From NCBI GenBank assembly GCA_949372875.1, contig CASIAW010000006.1, positions 1 through 64,000 on the forward strand: a stretch of 64,000 bases of DNA. The letters are read 5' to 3'. Numbering within the stretch: the first letter of the stretch is position 1; each line of letters starts with the position of its first letter. Under the pieces are notes generated by a model that saw only the letters and a program-made list of their open reading frames with translations, was not told where the DNA came from and made no database searches. This document shows positions 1 to 9,006 of the stretch, one piece after another. Origin of the DNA: Candidatus Poseidoniaceae archaeon. GTDB taxonomy: Archaea > Thermoplasmatota > Poseidoniia > Poseidoniales > Poseidoniaceae. The position numbers were made by a program, and so were the translations under genes.

Positions 1-1226
1 CACCTAAAGGCTATTTTTGAACAAAGTGATTCTCGGTTGGTAAGCGAGAGGAAGGTGCAGGAACTGAGATTCCCTGATTGACGACGCAGTAACGTTCGAT
101 TATGAAGTGGAAAATATCCATCCCGATATTCTCGGGTTGCTTTGTTTAGTTACCTTTTTCCCATTTGTAGGGAATGAAGTCGAGTTTCCTCAACCTGTTT
201 CTTCTCGTTTATACGATGCGTTTCAGAACAGGTGCTTTACCGACAAAAAAGACATCTCATTTCAGAAATATCTCCGATGAAGTCGAACTATACCAGCGGC
301 GAGAAAATGTAGCTCTTTCGTTCGGCGGAGGCATCGATTCCTCCGCAGTCAGGGAGATGTTCCCCGAAGCATTTGTGAGTACATGAAGCACATATTAGAA
401 ACGGCCAGCTGATTCCAAGCCATAGTCACCGAATCGTAGAAGAATTACAGCCCAATACAGGGGCCGATTAGTCAAAACAAATATTCGATACTTGAGTCAG
501 CCTGTGAGGATGGCATTCATGGCCCTGCTCGGTAAGTACAAGTCTTCATCATGGCCACGGATCCTCAACTTCGGGATAATATTAACCGGCTCCATTCTTG
601 GCTCATGCTTTCTCTCGAATGGCACCAAATTTTGGGACCGAGTGAAAGCCAGAGCATGGCACGGACCATCAGGAAACTACTGGCAGTCCGCCTTTGAAGC
701 GATTGGCCTCACGATGTATTCACCAGTGACTGGGGTATCCGAAATGCAGACAATGAAGTCGTCAATCTTCGCGGCTGCTCAGACGCAATCAAGTGGTTTA
801 TTGCATGGAGGCGGACGGCTCAGCCTGCCTTAAGATGCAGTCAAAGTGCTTCCGAAGAGACGTGATTCGGACATTCATCGATTCGGAACCATTTCCCGCG
901 ATGGGGATAACTACGACACAGCCTCCATCCATGCATTCTTAGCTAAAAGGCCACTATACTTTCGGGCATATCTTTTCATCGGCCTTTTCTCTGAAGCCCG
1001 ACGTATTTTCCCAGATTGGATGCTTGGAGAAGTGTGAAAGGGAGTGCCTAGTAGTCGAAAGGGATTGGGCAATGAGGGTCTACATGCCGATTCATTCCTC
1101 CTATGCCCCGAACAATGGCGCGATTTTATGTCTCAACTCGCGTCTTAGAAGTTCATTGAGCCGATGACAGAATCGGATAAGGAACAATTACGTCGATGGG
1201 ATCCAACACGAATCAGTTCCGACTGA
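1..1226 (+). pseudogene. Decayed PP-loop-like gene of a polysaccharide locus
   Basis: Coding-like sequence runs through the whole interval but jumps between all three frames and is cut by in-frame stops. Frame 1 gives HLKAIFEQSDSRL at the left edge. The frame changes near base 80 (VTFDYEVENIHPDILGLL) and again near 275, where ALSFGGGIDSSAV, an SGGxDS-type PP-loop, appears at about 310-350. The next frame reads VHEAHIRNGQLIPSHSH (from about 378), then GSILGSCFLSNGTKFWDR (from about 580) and WHGPSGNYWQSAF (from about 655). The end reads CPEQWRDFMSQLAS, a stop, then KFIEPMTESDKEQLRRWDP to a final TGA. The order of blocks suggests one ancestral protein of about 400 residues, its start lost off the window. 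It resembles PP-loop proteins of polysaccharide clusters (possibly DUF6395); the family name is from memory and unverified. Function is surely lost. Confidence 0.75.
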
Positions 1227-1252
1227 ATAAATTCATTGAAGTAAATGTTGCT

Positions 1253-2475
1253 TTATCCGATGACATTGTCCCTCTCTGAGTTAATGGAAAGATTCCACTC
1301 CCGGTTGAGTAGTGCTTGAATATACAATTCAATTTCTTCCGTTTCATCCCGTTGGGCCACAAACAGATGTCCCAGACATTTGCTAAGCGATTGAATCACT
1401 CTGTCGTACATCAGTGGTGGTATTCTTGTGAAGAATGCAGAGCGTGGGAACCATTAAGTCCAGTGGAGTTTAGAAATGAGATCAATATTGTCCGAAACAA
1501 TCGCAGCTTGAAGCAAAGGTCATGCTCGGGGTTACTCAATTACCTCCACTCCCACATATTCGGCAAATTGCTGAGAAGAGGGAGGCATCGTAGTCTAGTG
1601 TTTTTCACTCCAATTAACTGCTATATTTTTCATAAATCCTGAGAGAGAATCTTGAGTACCAGAGTATGGCGTCTTTTGCGGATCCTTCGTGAAATCCGTA
1701 TCCTGTGGCAACTAGAACTTCTATTCGTCAACGAATGGTAATGATCGCTTCTTGAATTAGTTCGTACGTGAGTAGAGAGTTTTCGAGGAAGTCCATTTAG
1801 AACTCGACGTTACTGGTGAAATGCGAGGAGGCTTTAGCATATCACTTCCTCGTTAGTTCTTTCTGATTGAATCCAAACTGATTCCATATCAGGAGCAGAA
1901 CTCAATTGCATTGAGCACACCCCGGTAAGGGTATGGTCCGTCAAAGAGGAATGTAGAACGTGGCAGGTGGGTGTAGATGGCTCGAAACATTGCATTTTCA
2001 CAACTCTTGTTCCACTCTGGCTACGAGAAATATTCTTCCTTAGATTTGGGGTCTGGAATCATGTAAAGGCTCAAATTTGGTTGATTAAAACCAATTAGAC
2101 CCGAGTTACTGCTCACGATGACGAGGTGGTGTACGATATTCGCTTAGCCATTCAGTCAGCCAGCTCCCTTCGCTCTTTCACAGGCAGCCTTTCCGCCCTC
2201 ACTTGCAACGAATATTAGCAGTAGGCATTCGGGATTATACGCACCGAGAGATGACTGCAGTTGACGATGTCGAGATAATACGCTTCCTATTTCTCCACAA
2301 AGTCTAGGCTCATCTTAATGAAACGGAAATGGGAGATACGGGAATAAGCCAGGGTTTTCTGAAGAAGGGCATCAGTTAACAGTAGGCCGAGGCGGAAAGA
2401 GAAGGTGTTTCGAATCCTTAAGATTTCATTCCTTAACATGGCTTCCTCAAGAGAAGCAGAACTGTCATTCGTCAC
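1253..2475 (-). pseudogene. Decayed glycosyltransferase-like gene downstream of wzt
   Basis: Reading leftwards from an ATG at 2475, 6 bases after the wzt stop, the first 62 codons are open and contain LRNEILRIRNTFSFRLGLLL. Coding-like blocks then continue in shifting frames: GAYNPECLLLIFVASEGG (about 2235-2170), SWLTEWLSEYRTPPRHREQ (about 2165-2110), SGLIGFNQPNLSLYMIPD and FRAIYTHLPRSTFLFDGPYP (about 2115-1870, two in-frame stops), FLENSLLTYELIQEAIITIR (about 1800-1740), and FFTRIPPLMYDRVIQSLSKC followed by FVAQRDETEEIELYIQALL to a TAA at 1253. The blocks are collinear and sum to about 400 residues, so a single gene has decayed. The first block resembles a conserved segment of polysaccharide-cluster transferases. 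The FDGPYPYRGVLNAI stretch recalls glycosyltransferases. Exact family not established. Confidence 0.65.
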
Positions 2476-2481
2476 AAACCC

Positions 2482-3201
2482 TCACTCCGTAATTTCATAA
2501 TATGTTGAAATTGCTTCTTCTGGAGATCCCACCATCACCAATTCTCCATTGTGAACAACTCCGACTCTGTCGCAAATATCTTTCATTAGGCCGAACGAAT
2601 GAGATACAATTACGACCGTTCCAGTTTCTGCAACAAGGTCGAGAATCCGAGCTTTACTCTTCTCTCTAAACTGAGGGTCACCTACACCCAATACTTCGTC
2701 TATAAGCAGGATATCAGGCCGAATTGCACTCGCAACGGCTAAGCCAAGCCGCGCCTTCATTCCAGCAGAGTAAGTTCGGATTGGTTCGTTAATAAAGTCG
2801 CCTAATTCACTAAATTCTAGGATTTCGGGTAATTTCGCAGTCATTTCCTTTTCATTGTGCCCTAATATACTCCCATACAGTAGAGCATTTTCTATTCCTG
2901 TCTGGTGGGCAGAGAACCCAGTACCGATTCCAGCGAGTAGAGAAATATTGCCTGCAACTTTACATGTTCCTTCATCAGGAGGATATATGCCCGAAATGAC
3001 TCTTAATATGGTGGATTTGCCAGAACCATTTTTTCCTATGAGGCCAAAAACTTCACCTGAGCGAACTTCAAGATTGATACTTCTCAAGGCCGTAAATTGA
3101 GACTTTTCCCTCTTTACCAAGTCAGAGAAAATAGACATCAAACTTTTCAGTTTTGGAAAATGGAGCGTAACGTCTTCTAAAAAGATCACTGACTGTTTCA
3201 T
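2482..3201 (-). CDS. wzt: Polysaccharide ABC exporter, ATP-binding subunit (Wzt/TagH-like)
   Basis: A 239-residue cytoplasmic ATPase that would power export of a lipid-linked surface glycan with the membrane subunit encoded just upstream. Walker A GKNGSGKS lies at residues 56-63, the ABC signature YSAGM at 144-148, Walker B ILLIDE at 164-169 and the switch His at about 201. It has the usual Wzt/TagH nucleotide-binding core but ends soon after it, so there is no C-terminal O-antigen-binding domain of the kind that sets chain specificity in some Wzt proteins. The start overlaps the wzm stop by 4 bases (ATGA), typical of translational coupling. The gene is intact although both flanks of the locus are decayed. 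Family assignment is firm; the substrate is unknown. Confidence 0.9.
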   Translation of the reverse strand: MKQSVIFLEDVTLHFPKLKSLMSIFSDLVKREKSQFTALRSINLEVRSGEVFGLIGKNGSGKSTILRVISGIYPPDEGTCKVAGNISLLAGIGTGFSAHQTGIENALLYGSILGHNEKEMTAKLPEILEFSELGDFINEPIRTYSAGMKARLGLAVASAIRPDILLIDEVLGVGDPQFREKSKARILDLVAETGTVVIVSHSFGLMKDICDRVGVVHNGELVMVGSPEEAISTYYEITE

Positions 3202-4109
3202 AGATACTTCACCGACCTTCTCTCATATCTTTCAAAAGCTATACTACCTAAAAGCCACATCAAACCTCCGAAAAATAAAGTCCACAATATTATTTCCGTG
3301 GGTAAAGTAGTAGCATGCCCTTCTAAACCGTGTCTTGCCAAAGTAATTGGAGTTAGCATTGGGTTATACACGGCTGCTTCACCATATATTCCTCTTTCTA
3401 GAGCCATTTCATATGTCCACATGACTGGGGAAACGAAAAATCCAGCGCGGACAATAAATCGTACTAAGTGCTCTATATCTCTGTAAACACAATTCAAAGG
3501 AGCCAATAAAATCCCCACTCCCGTTGCTAGAAAACCAGCAAGGAATACGGAAGCAGGTATCAAGAGTACGTAAACCGTAAATGGAAGATTGAAAATTAGC
3601 ATAATTGGAAATATGACTACGCAACTCATCATAGTGGTGACGATATTTGCCATGATCGAAGTCATGGGAAATACAATCCGAGGGAAATAAACCAGATGGA
3701 TTGTATTTTTATTTCGAGTGAGGGAACTAACCGCTGCTTGTAGTGACTTCCCAAAACATCCCCAAATAATTATTCCTATCAACACCCACATTGCGTATAA
3801 CTCATCAGGATTTCCAGCAAGCATGTAGAACAGGAAGTAATAGACAACAGCAAGAAGAGCAGGTTCTATGAATGTCCAAGTATATCCTAGCAGTGCGTTC
3901 CGGTATTTGCCTCGAATTTCACGACTCACAAGATTTCGAATCAAAAATTTATTTTTTACAACTTCTTTAACAGTATAGATTGGAGCTGTAAGAAGAGGAG
4001 GTTTTAGACCAACTTCGACCACATTTGTGTCATAGAGGGGTCCATCCATACTTTGGCGAGAGAGGCTTAGTTTAAGAAGTCGCAGTCCGATATTTTTTTT
4101 TAACCTCAT
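3198..4109 (-). CDS. wzm: Polysaccharide ABC exporter, permease (Wzm/TagG-like)
   Basis: A 303-residue ABC-2 type permease. About 45 N-terminal residues are cytoplasmic, followed by an amphipathic segment containing LVSREIRGKYRNALLG, the Wzm/TagG signature before the first membrane helix. About six hydrophobic helices follow (LLAVVYYFLFYML, VLIGIIIWGCF, then two paired segments, FFVSPVMW and a last helix near the C-terminus). It forms the membrane channel for an undecaprenyl- or dolichyl-linked glycan and pairs with the downstream ATPase, which it overlaps by 4 bases. It is divergent from the UDP-sugar dehydrogenase, with about 40 bases between the two starts. The coding region is intact. Confidence 0.9.
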   Translation of the reverse strand: MRLKKNIGLRLLKLSLSRQSMDGPLYDTNVVEVGLKPPLLTAPIYTVKEVVKNKFLIRNLVSREIRGKYRNALLGYTWTFIEPALLAVVYYFLFYMLAGNPDELYAMWVLIGIIIWGCFGKSLQAAVSSLTRNKNTIHLVYFPRIVFPMTSIMANIVTTMMSCVVIFPIMLIFNLPFTVYVLLIPASVFLAGFLATGVGILLAPLNCVYRDIEHLVRFIVRAGFFVSPVMWTYEMALERGIYGEAAVYNPMLTPITLARHGLEGHATTLPTEIILWTLFFGGLMWLLGSIAFERYERRSVKYL

Positions 4110-4149
4110 AAACCTCTCACTTCAAGAACCCCCACGCTTTGGACAAATT

Positions 4150-5498
4150 ATGGACTGGTGTTCGACTTTTCTGACAAAAGTAAAATCAGGAAAATTGACA
4201 GTAGGGGTCATCGGACTAGGGTATGTCGGACTTCCAACCGCAATAGGTTTCAATGATGCAGGTTTCAACGTATGGGGCGTTGATGTATCTCAACGAACCG
4301 TTGACATGATCAATGCAGGTGAGAATCCAACCGGTGACCCTGATGTTGACAACATCGTACCTGCTCCAGGCACTGAACGGTGGAACATTACGACCTCTTC
4401 TGCTGAAGCGGTTCCGCACTGTGATGTCGTCTTAGTCACCGTTCCAACTCCAATTACTCACGACCTCAAACCCGACTTGTCCTATGTTGCCGGTGCAGGC
4501 AGAGACGTGTTCCAAGCCATTGCAAAGGGCTCTCGAACCATTGTCGTGCTTGAATCAACCGTTTATCCAGGAGTGACTGCACAAACTTGGCAGCCCATCA
4601 TCGAAGAACTTGGATTGACCATTGGAGAAGATTTGGAAATCGCATACTGTCCTGAACGATTCAATCCCGGAGATCCTGCACATGGCGTGCGTCAAGTGGC
4701 ACGAGTCATTGGATGCTCAAACCCTGAAGTTGGTGCCGCATTGGTCTCATTGTATCAACGTTGACGTCGAAGATGTTCGTTATGTGGGTAAACTCGAAGT
4801 TGCTGAGGCTGCGAAAGTCATCGAAAACGTTCAGCGCGACATTAACATCGCTCTGGTCAATGAACTTGCTCGAATTCTTCCCTGCTCTTGATGTCGATGT
4901 TGAAGATGTTCTGTCTGCAGCAGCGACCAAGTGGAATTTCCATCGCTACACACCTGGTGTTGGCGTAGGTGGGCATTGTATTCCAGTTGACCCGTATTAC
5001 ATGATTCAGCGAGCTGCCGATGTCGGCGTTCCTGCCGGCCTGATTACTGCAGCACGAGCCGTTAACCGTTCAATGCCAAGTCACGTTGCTGGGGTTTTGA
5101 GTGATTTGATGTGGAATGCTGGAGTTGCTGCAGGTGATGCTAAAGTGCTCTTGCTCGGTTGGTCCTACAAGGCTGAAGTCGGTGATCCAAGAGAAACTCC
5201 AGCAGAACCTCTGGCTGAGACTTTGATGGCCAAAGGTATCACTGTCGGTGCTTGGGATCCACATTTGGATGATGGAAGTTATCCAGAAGGTGTAGACGTC
5301 ATTTCAAACATAACCGATGCGAAAGGATACGATATGGCGGTACTCGTCACTGCTCACAAAGCCTGTCTTGCTTTGGATTGGGCTTCATTGGCTAAGCAAA
5401 TGCGCACGCCTTTGATTTACGATGGCCGTCGAGTTTTGGATTTGGATGGACTCAAATCCAGTGGATGGAATGCCTTTGCAGTCGGCCGCCCAGTCTAA
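4150..5498 (+). pseudogene. UDP-sugar (UDP-HexNAc-type) 6-dehydrogenase, two frameshifts
   Basis: Three successive frames together make one nucleotide-sugar dehydrogenase, the enzyme that oxidises UDP-HexNAc or UDP-hexose to the uronic acid for surface glycans. Frame 1 (4150 to about 4755) has the NAD-binding motif GLGYVGLP near residue 24, LESTVYPGVT and [12 protein letters not shown] second frame covers about 4755-4875 ([19 protein letters not shown]). The third (about 4875-5498) restarts at [11 protein letters not shown] and includes GVGVGGHCIPVDPYY with the catalytic Cys, plus the C-terminal UDP-binding domain. Both shifts are in the same sense (+1 base each, or equivalent). The residues on either side are otherwise well conserved, so the lesions are recent or are sequence errors; the second sits at GAATTCTTCCC. 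As written, no full-length enzyme can be made. Confidence 0.85.
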
Positions 5499-6728
5499 TT
5501 ACTGAGCGTTGATGTATGCAAGGACATCGTGTAGAACTTGTGCAATTGTTCGCATGTTCTCTTGGCTTAAATGCGGTTGAAGTGACAAGTCGCATGCAAA
5601 TTCGATATTAGCAATGGTGTCACCTAATTCTTCCTTGTGGGCTTCGACGTATTCCCATTGACGGTAATCTCGAGCATTTCGCTTAGCGCCAAAAATCTGC
5701 ATTGGAATGCCTTCCATCTTCATCACGTCGATGAATAAATCAGCTTTTTCACGTGAAAGTCCAACCAAGTGAAATTGCATGGTGTCGCAGAAACTGTCCA
5801 CTTGAGGCAGTGGCATTGGAACTTCGATATTTTCATGTTCGCAAACAAGGCTGTGTAGGAGTTTCCAATTCTCAACATGCACGTTCTTAATGTGCTCTAA
5901 GCGCTCGATTTGTGGCGTCAACATAGCCGCAGTTACTTCTTGCATTCGCATTGAATATCCGGGGATTTGATTTTGAAGTCGGTCCATGATTTCGGCATCG
6001 AGATCATAATGCTTGGTCCACAATCGCTCGTAAGATCCTGCATACAGTGCAGCTTTTGCAGCGTGTTCATCGTCATTGGTGATGAAGAGTCCACCTTCTC
6101 CTGCACTCATTCCTTTGGAAGACTGAGTAGAGAAACATCCGATTTCACCAAAGGTTCCGAGTAATTGGCCGTTCCATAATGTGGCATAGGCATGTGCACA
6201 ATCTTCTATGAAAATGAGGTTGTGTTTCTTGACAACTTCCATGACAGCATCCATGTCGGGAACGTGCCCTCTCATGTAGGACATCAGCAGAACTTTTGCT
6301 CCAGTTTCCGTTGCTTTTCGATCAAGGTCGTCTGCATCCATGGCCCACTCACGGTTGCTTTCAACCAAGACAGGAACAGCACGAGCATGATGAATCACTG
6401 AAGGAACTGCGTGAAAGGTGAAGGCATTGGTGAGGATTTTATCACCTGGTTCAACGCCAACAATATTCAGAGCAATATACATTGCAGAGCCGCAGGAATT
6501 CGTCCCAATAGTATGCTTTACACCCATGTATTTGGAGAAATCCCGTTCAAGGTTTGCAGTGATGGATTGTTCTTTCTTCTTGGGTTGGTATCGATACATA
6601 ACACCTGCATTCATTGCGGATACCGCGAGGTCAATTCCTTCTTGAGGGATTGGTTTGAATGCTTTGTTGTTAAAATCAACAATGGATTCTCCACCGTCGA
6701 TAACGAGCCTTCGCGAATTATGTTGCAT
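5499..6728 (-). CDS. DegT/DnrJ/EryC1/StrS-type sugar aminotransferase
   Basis: PLP-dependent aminotransferase of about 409 residues, of the class that aminates keto-sugars on nucleotide carriers for surface polysaccharides. The motif EDCAHA lies at about 175-180 and the PLP lysine in TQSSKGMSAGEGG at about residue 205. The TNSCGSAM motif near 76-83 would contact the cofactor phosphate. A TTG-initiated extension to 6770 is possible, but the ATG at 6728 is preferred because a TATA-like element lies 25-30 bases before it. It ends at the same point as the convergent sugar dehydrogenase (5498/5499). It follows the glutaredoxin gene on the same strand but probably has its own promoter. The sugar substrate cannot be read from the sequence. 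Confidence 0.85.
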   Translation of the reverse strand: MQHNSRRLVIDGGESIVDFNNKAFKPIPQEGIDLAVSAMNAGVMYRYQPKKKEQSITANLERDFSKYMGVKHTIGTNSCGSAMYIALNIVGVEPGDKILTNAFTFHAVPSVIHHARAVPVLVESNREWAMDADDLDRKATETGAKVLLMSYMRGHVPDMDAVMEVVKKHNLIFIEDCAHAYATLWNGQLLGTFGEIGCFSTQSSKGMSAGEGGLFITNDDEHAAKAALYAGSYERLWTKHYDLDAEIMDRLQNQIPGYSMRMQEVTAAMLTPQIERLEHIKNVHVENWKLLHSLVCEHENIEVPMPLPQVDSFCDTMQFHLVGLSREKADLFIDVMKMEGIPMQIFGAKRNARDYRQWEYVEAHKEELGDTIANIEFACDLSLQPHLSQENMRTIAQVLHDVLAYINAQ

Positions 6729-6750
6729 CAAACCACCGAATTGAAGTCCG

Positions 6751-6759
6751 TATAAAAAA
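6751..6759 (-). promoter_or_regulatory. TATA-like element before the aminotransferase
   Basis: On the minus strand this reads TTTTTTATA, centred about 27 bases before the ATG at 6728, where an archaeal TATA box would give a leaderless transcript. It lies immediately after the glutaredoxin stop codon, so the aminotransferase can be expressed independently of the bolA-grx pair. Confidence 0.45.
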
Positions 6760-6766
6760 CGCCTGT

Positions 6767-7087
6767 TCAAGCGCTGCGACCTGCGTCAAACATCTCTTGC
6801 AGACTACCATCTTGGAGCATCTCAAGAACAATGTCTGAGCCGCCAATAAGTTCGCCTTGCACAAATATTTGGGGCATAGTCGGGAAGTCAGACCAAGCAC
6901 AAACCGAAGGGATTGCTCGAGGGTCAGAGAGAATATTGACTGCTGCAAAAGGTTCGCCAAATGTCTGCATAGCTTGTGCTGCACGGTTTGAGAAACCGCA
7001 CTGAGGGTCATTCGGTGTTCCTTTCATGAACAATACGAGTGAGTGTTCATCGACAATTGTTTGTATTTCTTCAGGTGTCCAATTCAT
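6767..7087 (-). CDS. grxD: Monothiol CGFS glutaredoxin
   Basis: A 106-residue monothiol glutaredoxin with the diagnostic LFMKGTPNDPQCGFS block; the single active-site Cys is residue 30 in CGFS. The lower half contains the conserved TMPQIFV (cis-Pro) and GGSDI glutathione-binding motifs. Proteins of this Grx4/Grx5 family hold a glutathione-ligated [2Fe-2S] cluster and hand it on, often as a heterodimer with BolA. The bolA gene lies directly upstream on the same strand with a 6-base gap, so the two are probably one transcription unit. The pair is common in bacteria and eukaryotes and uncommon in archaea, which suggests acquisition by transfer. Confidence 0.93.
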   Translation of the reverse strand: MNWTPEEIQTIVDEHSLVLFMKGTPNDPQCGFSNRAAQAMQTFGEPFAAVNILSDPRAIPSVCAWSDFPTMPQIFVQGELIGGSDIVLEMLQDGSLQEMFDAGRSA

Positions 7088-7093
7088 TTTTCA

Positions 7094-7411
7094 TCATTCC
7101 TTGTTTTTCTCGATTCGGCGGATATGGACTCCTTGTCCACCGCCGTGTGGGTCAAATGCAGTATCACCAGCAGTTTCTGCTTGAGTCGGCGTCATGCATT
7201 TGAGGTCGAGTGCGTGTATTGGGTGCGGGATGTGTTGCTTCATCACAGCGAGCACCATTTTTTGGCGTTGTAAGGGTCGCATTCCGTCAAAAGTTTCTGA
7301 AATAATGCGAACGTGAAAGTGGTCTCCTGAGCGATGTAAATCGATCACTTCGACCGTTGCATCAGGTACTGCTTTGAGAACTTCAGCCTCAATCCATTCG
7401 GTTCCAACCAT
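7094..7411 (-). CDS. bolA: BolA family protein
   Basis: A 105-residue BolA-fold protein. Conserved features are the VEVIDLHRSGDHFHVRIIS strand-helix region (about 20-38), the FDGMRPLQRQKMV helix with the conserved Arg, and the His in IPHPIHALDLK. BolA proteins bind a [2Fe-2S] cluster jointly with monothiol glutaredoxins through these His residues; the partner gene is 6 bases downstream. It lies divergently from the flippase-like gene across about 90 bases. The 20 or so C-terminal residues after the core are unremarkable. Confidence 0.92.
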   Translation of the reverse strand: MVGTEWIEAEVLKAVPDATVEVIDLHRSGDHFHVRIISETFDGMRPLQRQKMVLAVMKQHIPHPIHALDLKCMTPTQAETAGDTAFDPHGGGQGVHIRRIEKNKE

Positions 7412-7503
7412 TGGTACGCCTCAACCCATCGGTAGATGGAGTTGGCTTTGAACCTGCGCGTTCTCATCCGATGCTTCAAGGAGCGAGAACATAACCCGTG
7501 TGT

Positions 7504-9006
7504 ATGGAGGGGGCCCATATCGCCAAGAGCCGCTTACCTCAGATGGGGAGAGATTCGGCTTGGCTTGCAGGTGCTGATTTAGTAGCGGTTTTCCTCGCAC
7601 TCTTTGGCCAAGTTGTTCTCACTCGCGCATTGTGGACAGAATCTTATGGGCTCTACATCATTGCCCTGGATGTTTTTGCTACTTTGTTCTTAGTGATTGA
7701 TTTAGGTCTACCCACTCTTCTTGCCCGTGATGGCCCCAATGCTCCGCACAGGATTTGGCCCTCGATTTTACGAATTTACAATCTTCAATTCAAAGCCGCA
7801 ATTCCGTTTCTTTTGCTCGCCATCGTGCTCTCTCCATCCATCGATTCCAATTGGACTTCACACCTCCCAGTGATGTCTATTTGTGCTCTAATTGCCCTCA
7901 CGCACATCGCCTCGTATGCACCACGCTCTGGCCTTCGAGCAGCTGGAGAGGCTCGACTTGAGGCATGGACCAAAGTTTTGGAACGAGCGGTGACCACAGC
8001 AGCCTATCTTTCTCTCTATGCTCTAGGCATTACCAGCGTGGTTGGTTATGCATCTGCTTTTTTATTCGGAGCACTTTCTGGATTTATTCTCGCTCTTTGG
8101 TGGGTGAGGCGCACTGTGCGAATCTATGACGGTAAACAAGGGGATCAAGGAGACTTAGGAGACGATTGGACCGATAATCGAACCTTGATGCTCCAAGCTC
8201 TGCCTTTTGCAATTACACTCGGAGTACTACCATACGTCGTGCGGATAGAGAAGTTCATCATCGGTTTTGAGATGGGTGTTGATTCAGCCGCTTTATTCCA
8301 CGTTGCTCAGTTAGCCTGGTTGGCTGGATTAGTGGTTCCTCAAGCCTTGCGGGCAGCTCTGTTACCTGTACTTGGTAAAGCCCGATTTTCACCTTCTCAC
8401 TTTAGAAGTGAAATGAATGCATCATTGGATATTTGTTTTGGATTATTGCCCATAGGAATTTTTGCAGGAGCGTTCATTGTCAAGGCGTTCCTACCCTTTG
8501 CATTCCCATCGCAATACACCGATGGTTCACTTGGAGCATCAGCGGTGGATTTGTTTATGGTTTTGTTACTGGGATGGTGTTTCACTTTACTGGCTACCCC
8601 TACTTATACTGCCTTACAAGCGGGTCTACGGCCTTGGAGATTTACCTTTTTCATCAGCGTAGTCGTTCTTTTTGCAGCGCTTCTCGGCTTCTTCCTCATC
8701 GGCTGGCAAGCACCTTTGGGTGAGCGTCAGGGATTGTATGCTGCAGCACTTGCCTCGACCCTTTCAGCAGCATTTGCATTGTTGCTTTCTATTCATCTTA
8801 GCGACTCTTGGAATTTCTTTTTTGAGCGCTCGAAGGAGTGGGTTATCGCTCTTGCATGTATGTCCTTAGCCTGTTACGGCCTCTCTTCCAAAACATGGCT
8901 CGCTGTTACAGGCGTGCTGTTGTTTGGTTTTCTTCCACAAGCTCTGCGAGCAGTTGGTTCCACTGTTGGACAAAAGCCTCTTCCGAAAAGTGCTGAGGCA
9001 GAGTGA
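7504..9006 (+). CDS. Polysaccharide flippase-like membrane protein (Wzx/MurJ superfamily)
   Basis: A roughly 500-residue polytopic membrane protein with about 12-14 hydrophobic helices and an N-terminal block (MGRDSAWLAGADLVAVFLAL) typical of Wzx/RfbX-type O-antigen flippases. These flip lipid-linked repeat units across the membrane. A GTG two codons upstream is an alternative start. The last 33 codons overlap the 3' end of the convergent glycosyltransferase by 101 bases. Context (glycosyltransferase, sugar aminotransferase) supports a glycan role. An acidic loop (QGDQGDLGDDW) interrupts the middle. Family call is by topology and the N-terminal motif, so the exact subfamily is uncertain. Confidence 0.75.
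   Translation: MEGAHIAKSRLPQMGRDSAWLAGADLVAVFLALFGQVVLTRALWTESYGLYIIALDVFATLFLVIDLGLPTLLARDGPNAPHRIWPSILRIYNLQFKAAIPFLLLAIVLSPSIDSNWTSHLPVMSICALIALTHIASYAPRSGLRAAGEARLEAWTKVLERAVTTAAYLSLYALGITSVVGYASAFLFGALSGFILALWWVRRTVRIYDGKQGDQGDLGDDWTDNRTLMLQALPFAITLGVLPYVVRIEKFIIGFEMGVDSAALFHVAQLAWLAGLVVPQALRAALLPVLGKARFSPSHFRSEMNASLDICFGLLPIGIFAGAFIVKAFLPFAFPSQYTDGSLGASAVDLFMVLLLGWCFTLLATPTYTALQAGLRPWRFTFFISVVVLFAALLGFFLIGWQAPLGERQGLYAAALASTLSAAFALLLSIHLSDSWNFFFERSKEWVIALACMSLACYGLSSKTWLAVTGVLLFGFLPQALRAVGSTVGQKPLPKSAEAE

Noticed and set aside
492..833. Open frame of 113 codons as a separate gene
   Set aside because: It is one block of the decayed PP-loop-like gene at 1-1226; adjoining blocks continue in other frames and no independent start signal is visible.
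4150..5498. Selenocysteine or pyrrolysine recoding to explain stops in the dehydrogenase
   Set aside because: The interruptions are true frame changes, not single in-frame stops, and conserved Cys and Lys are elsewhere.
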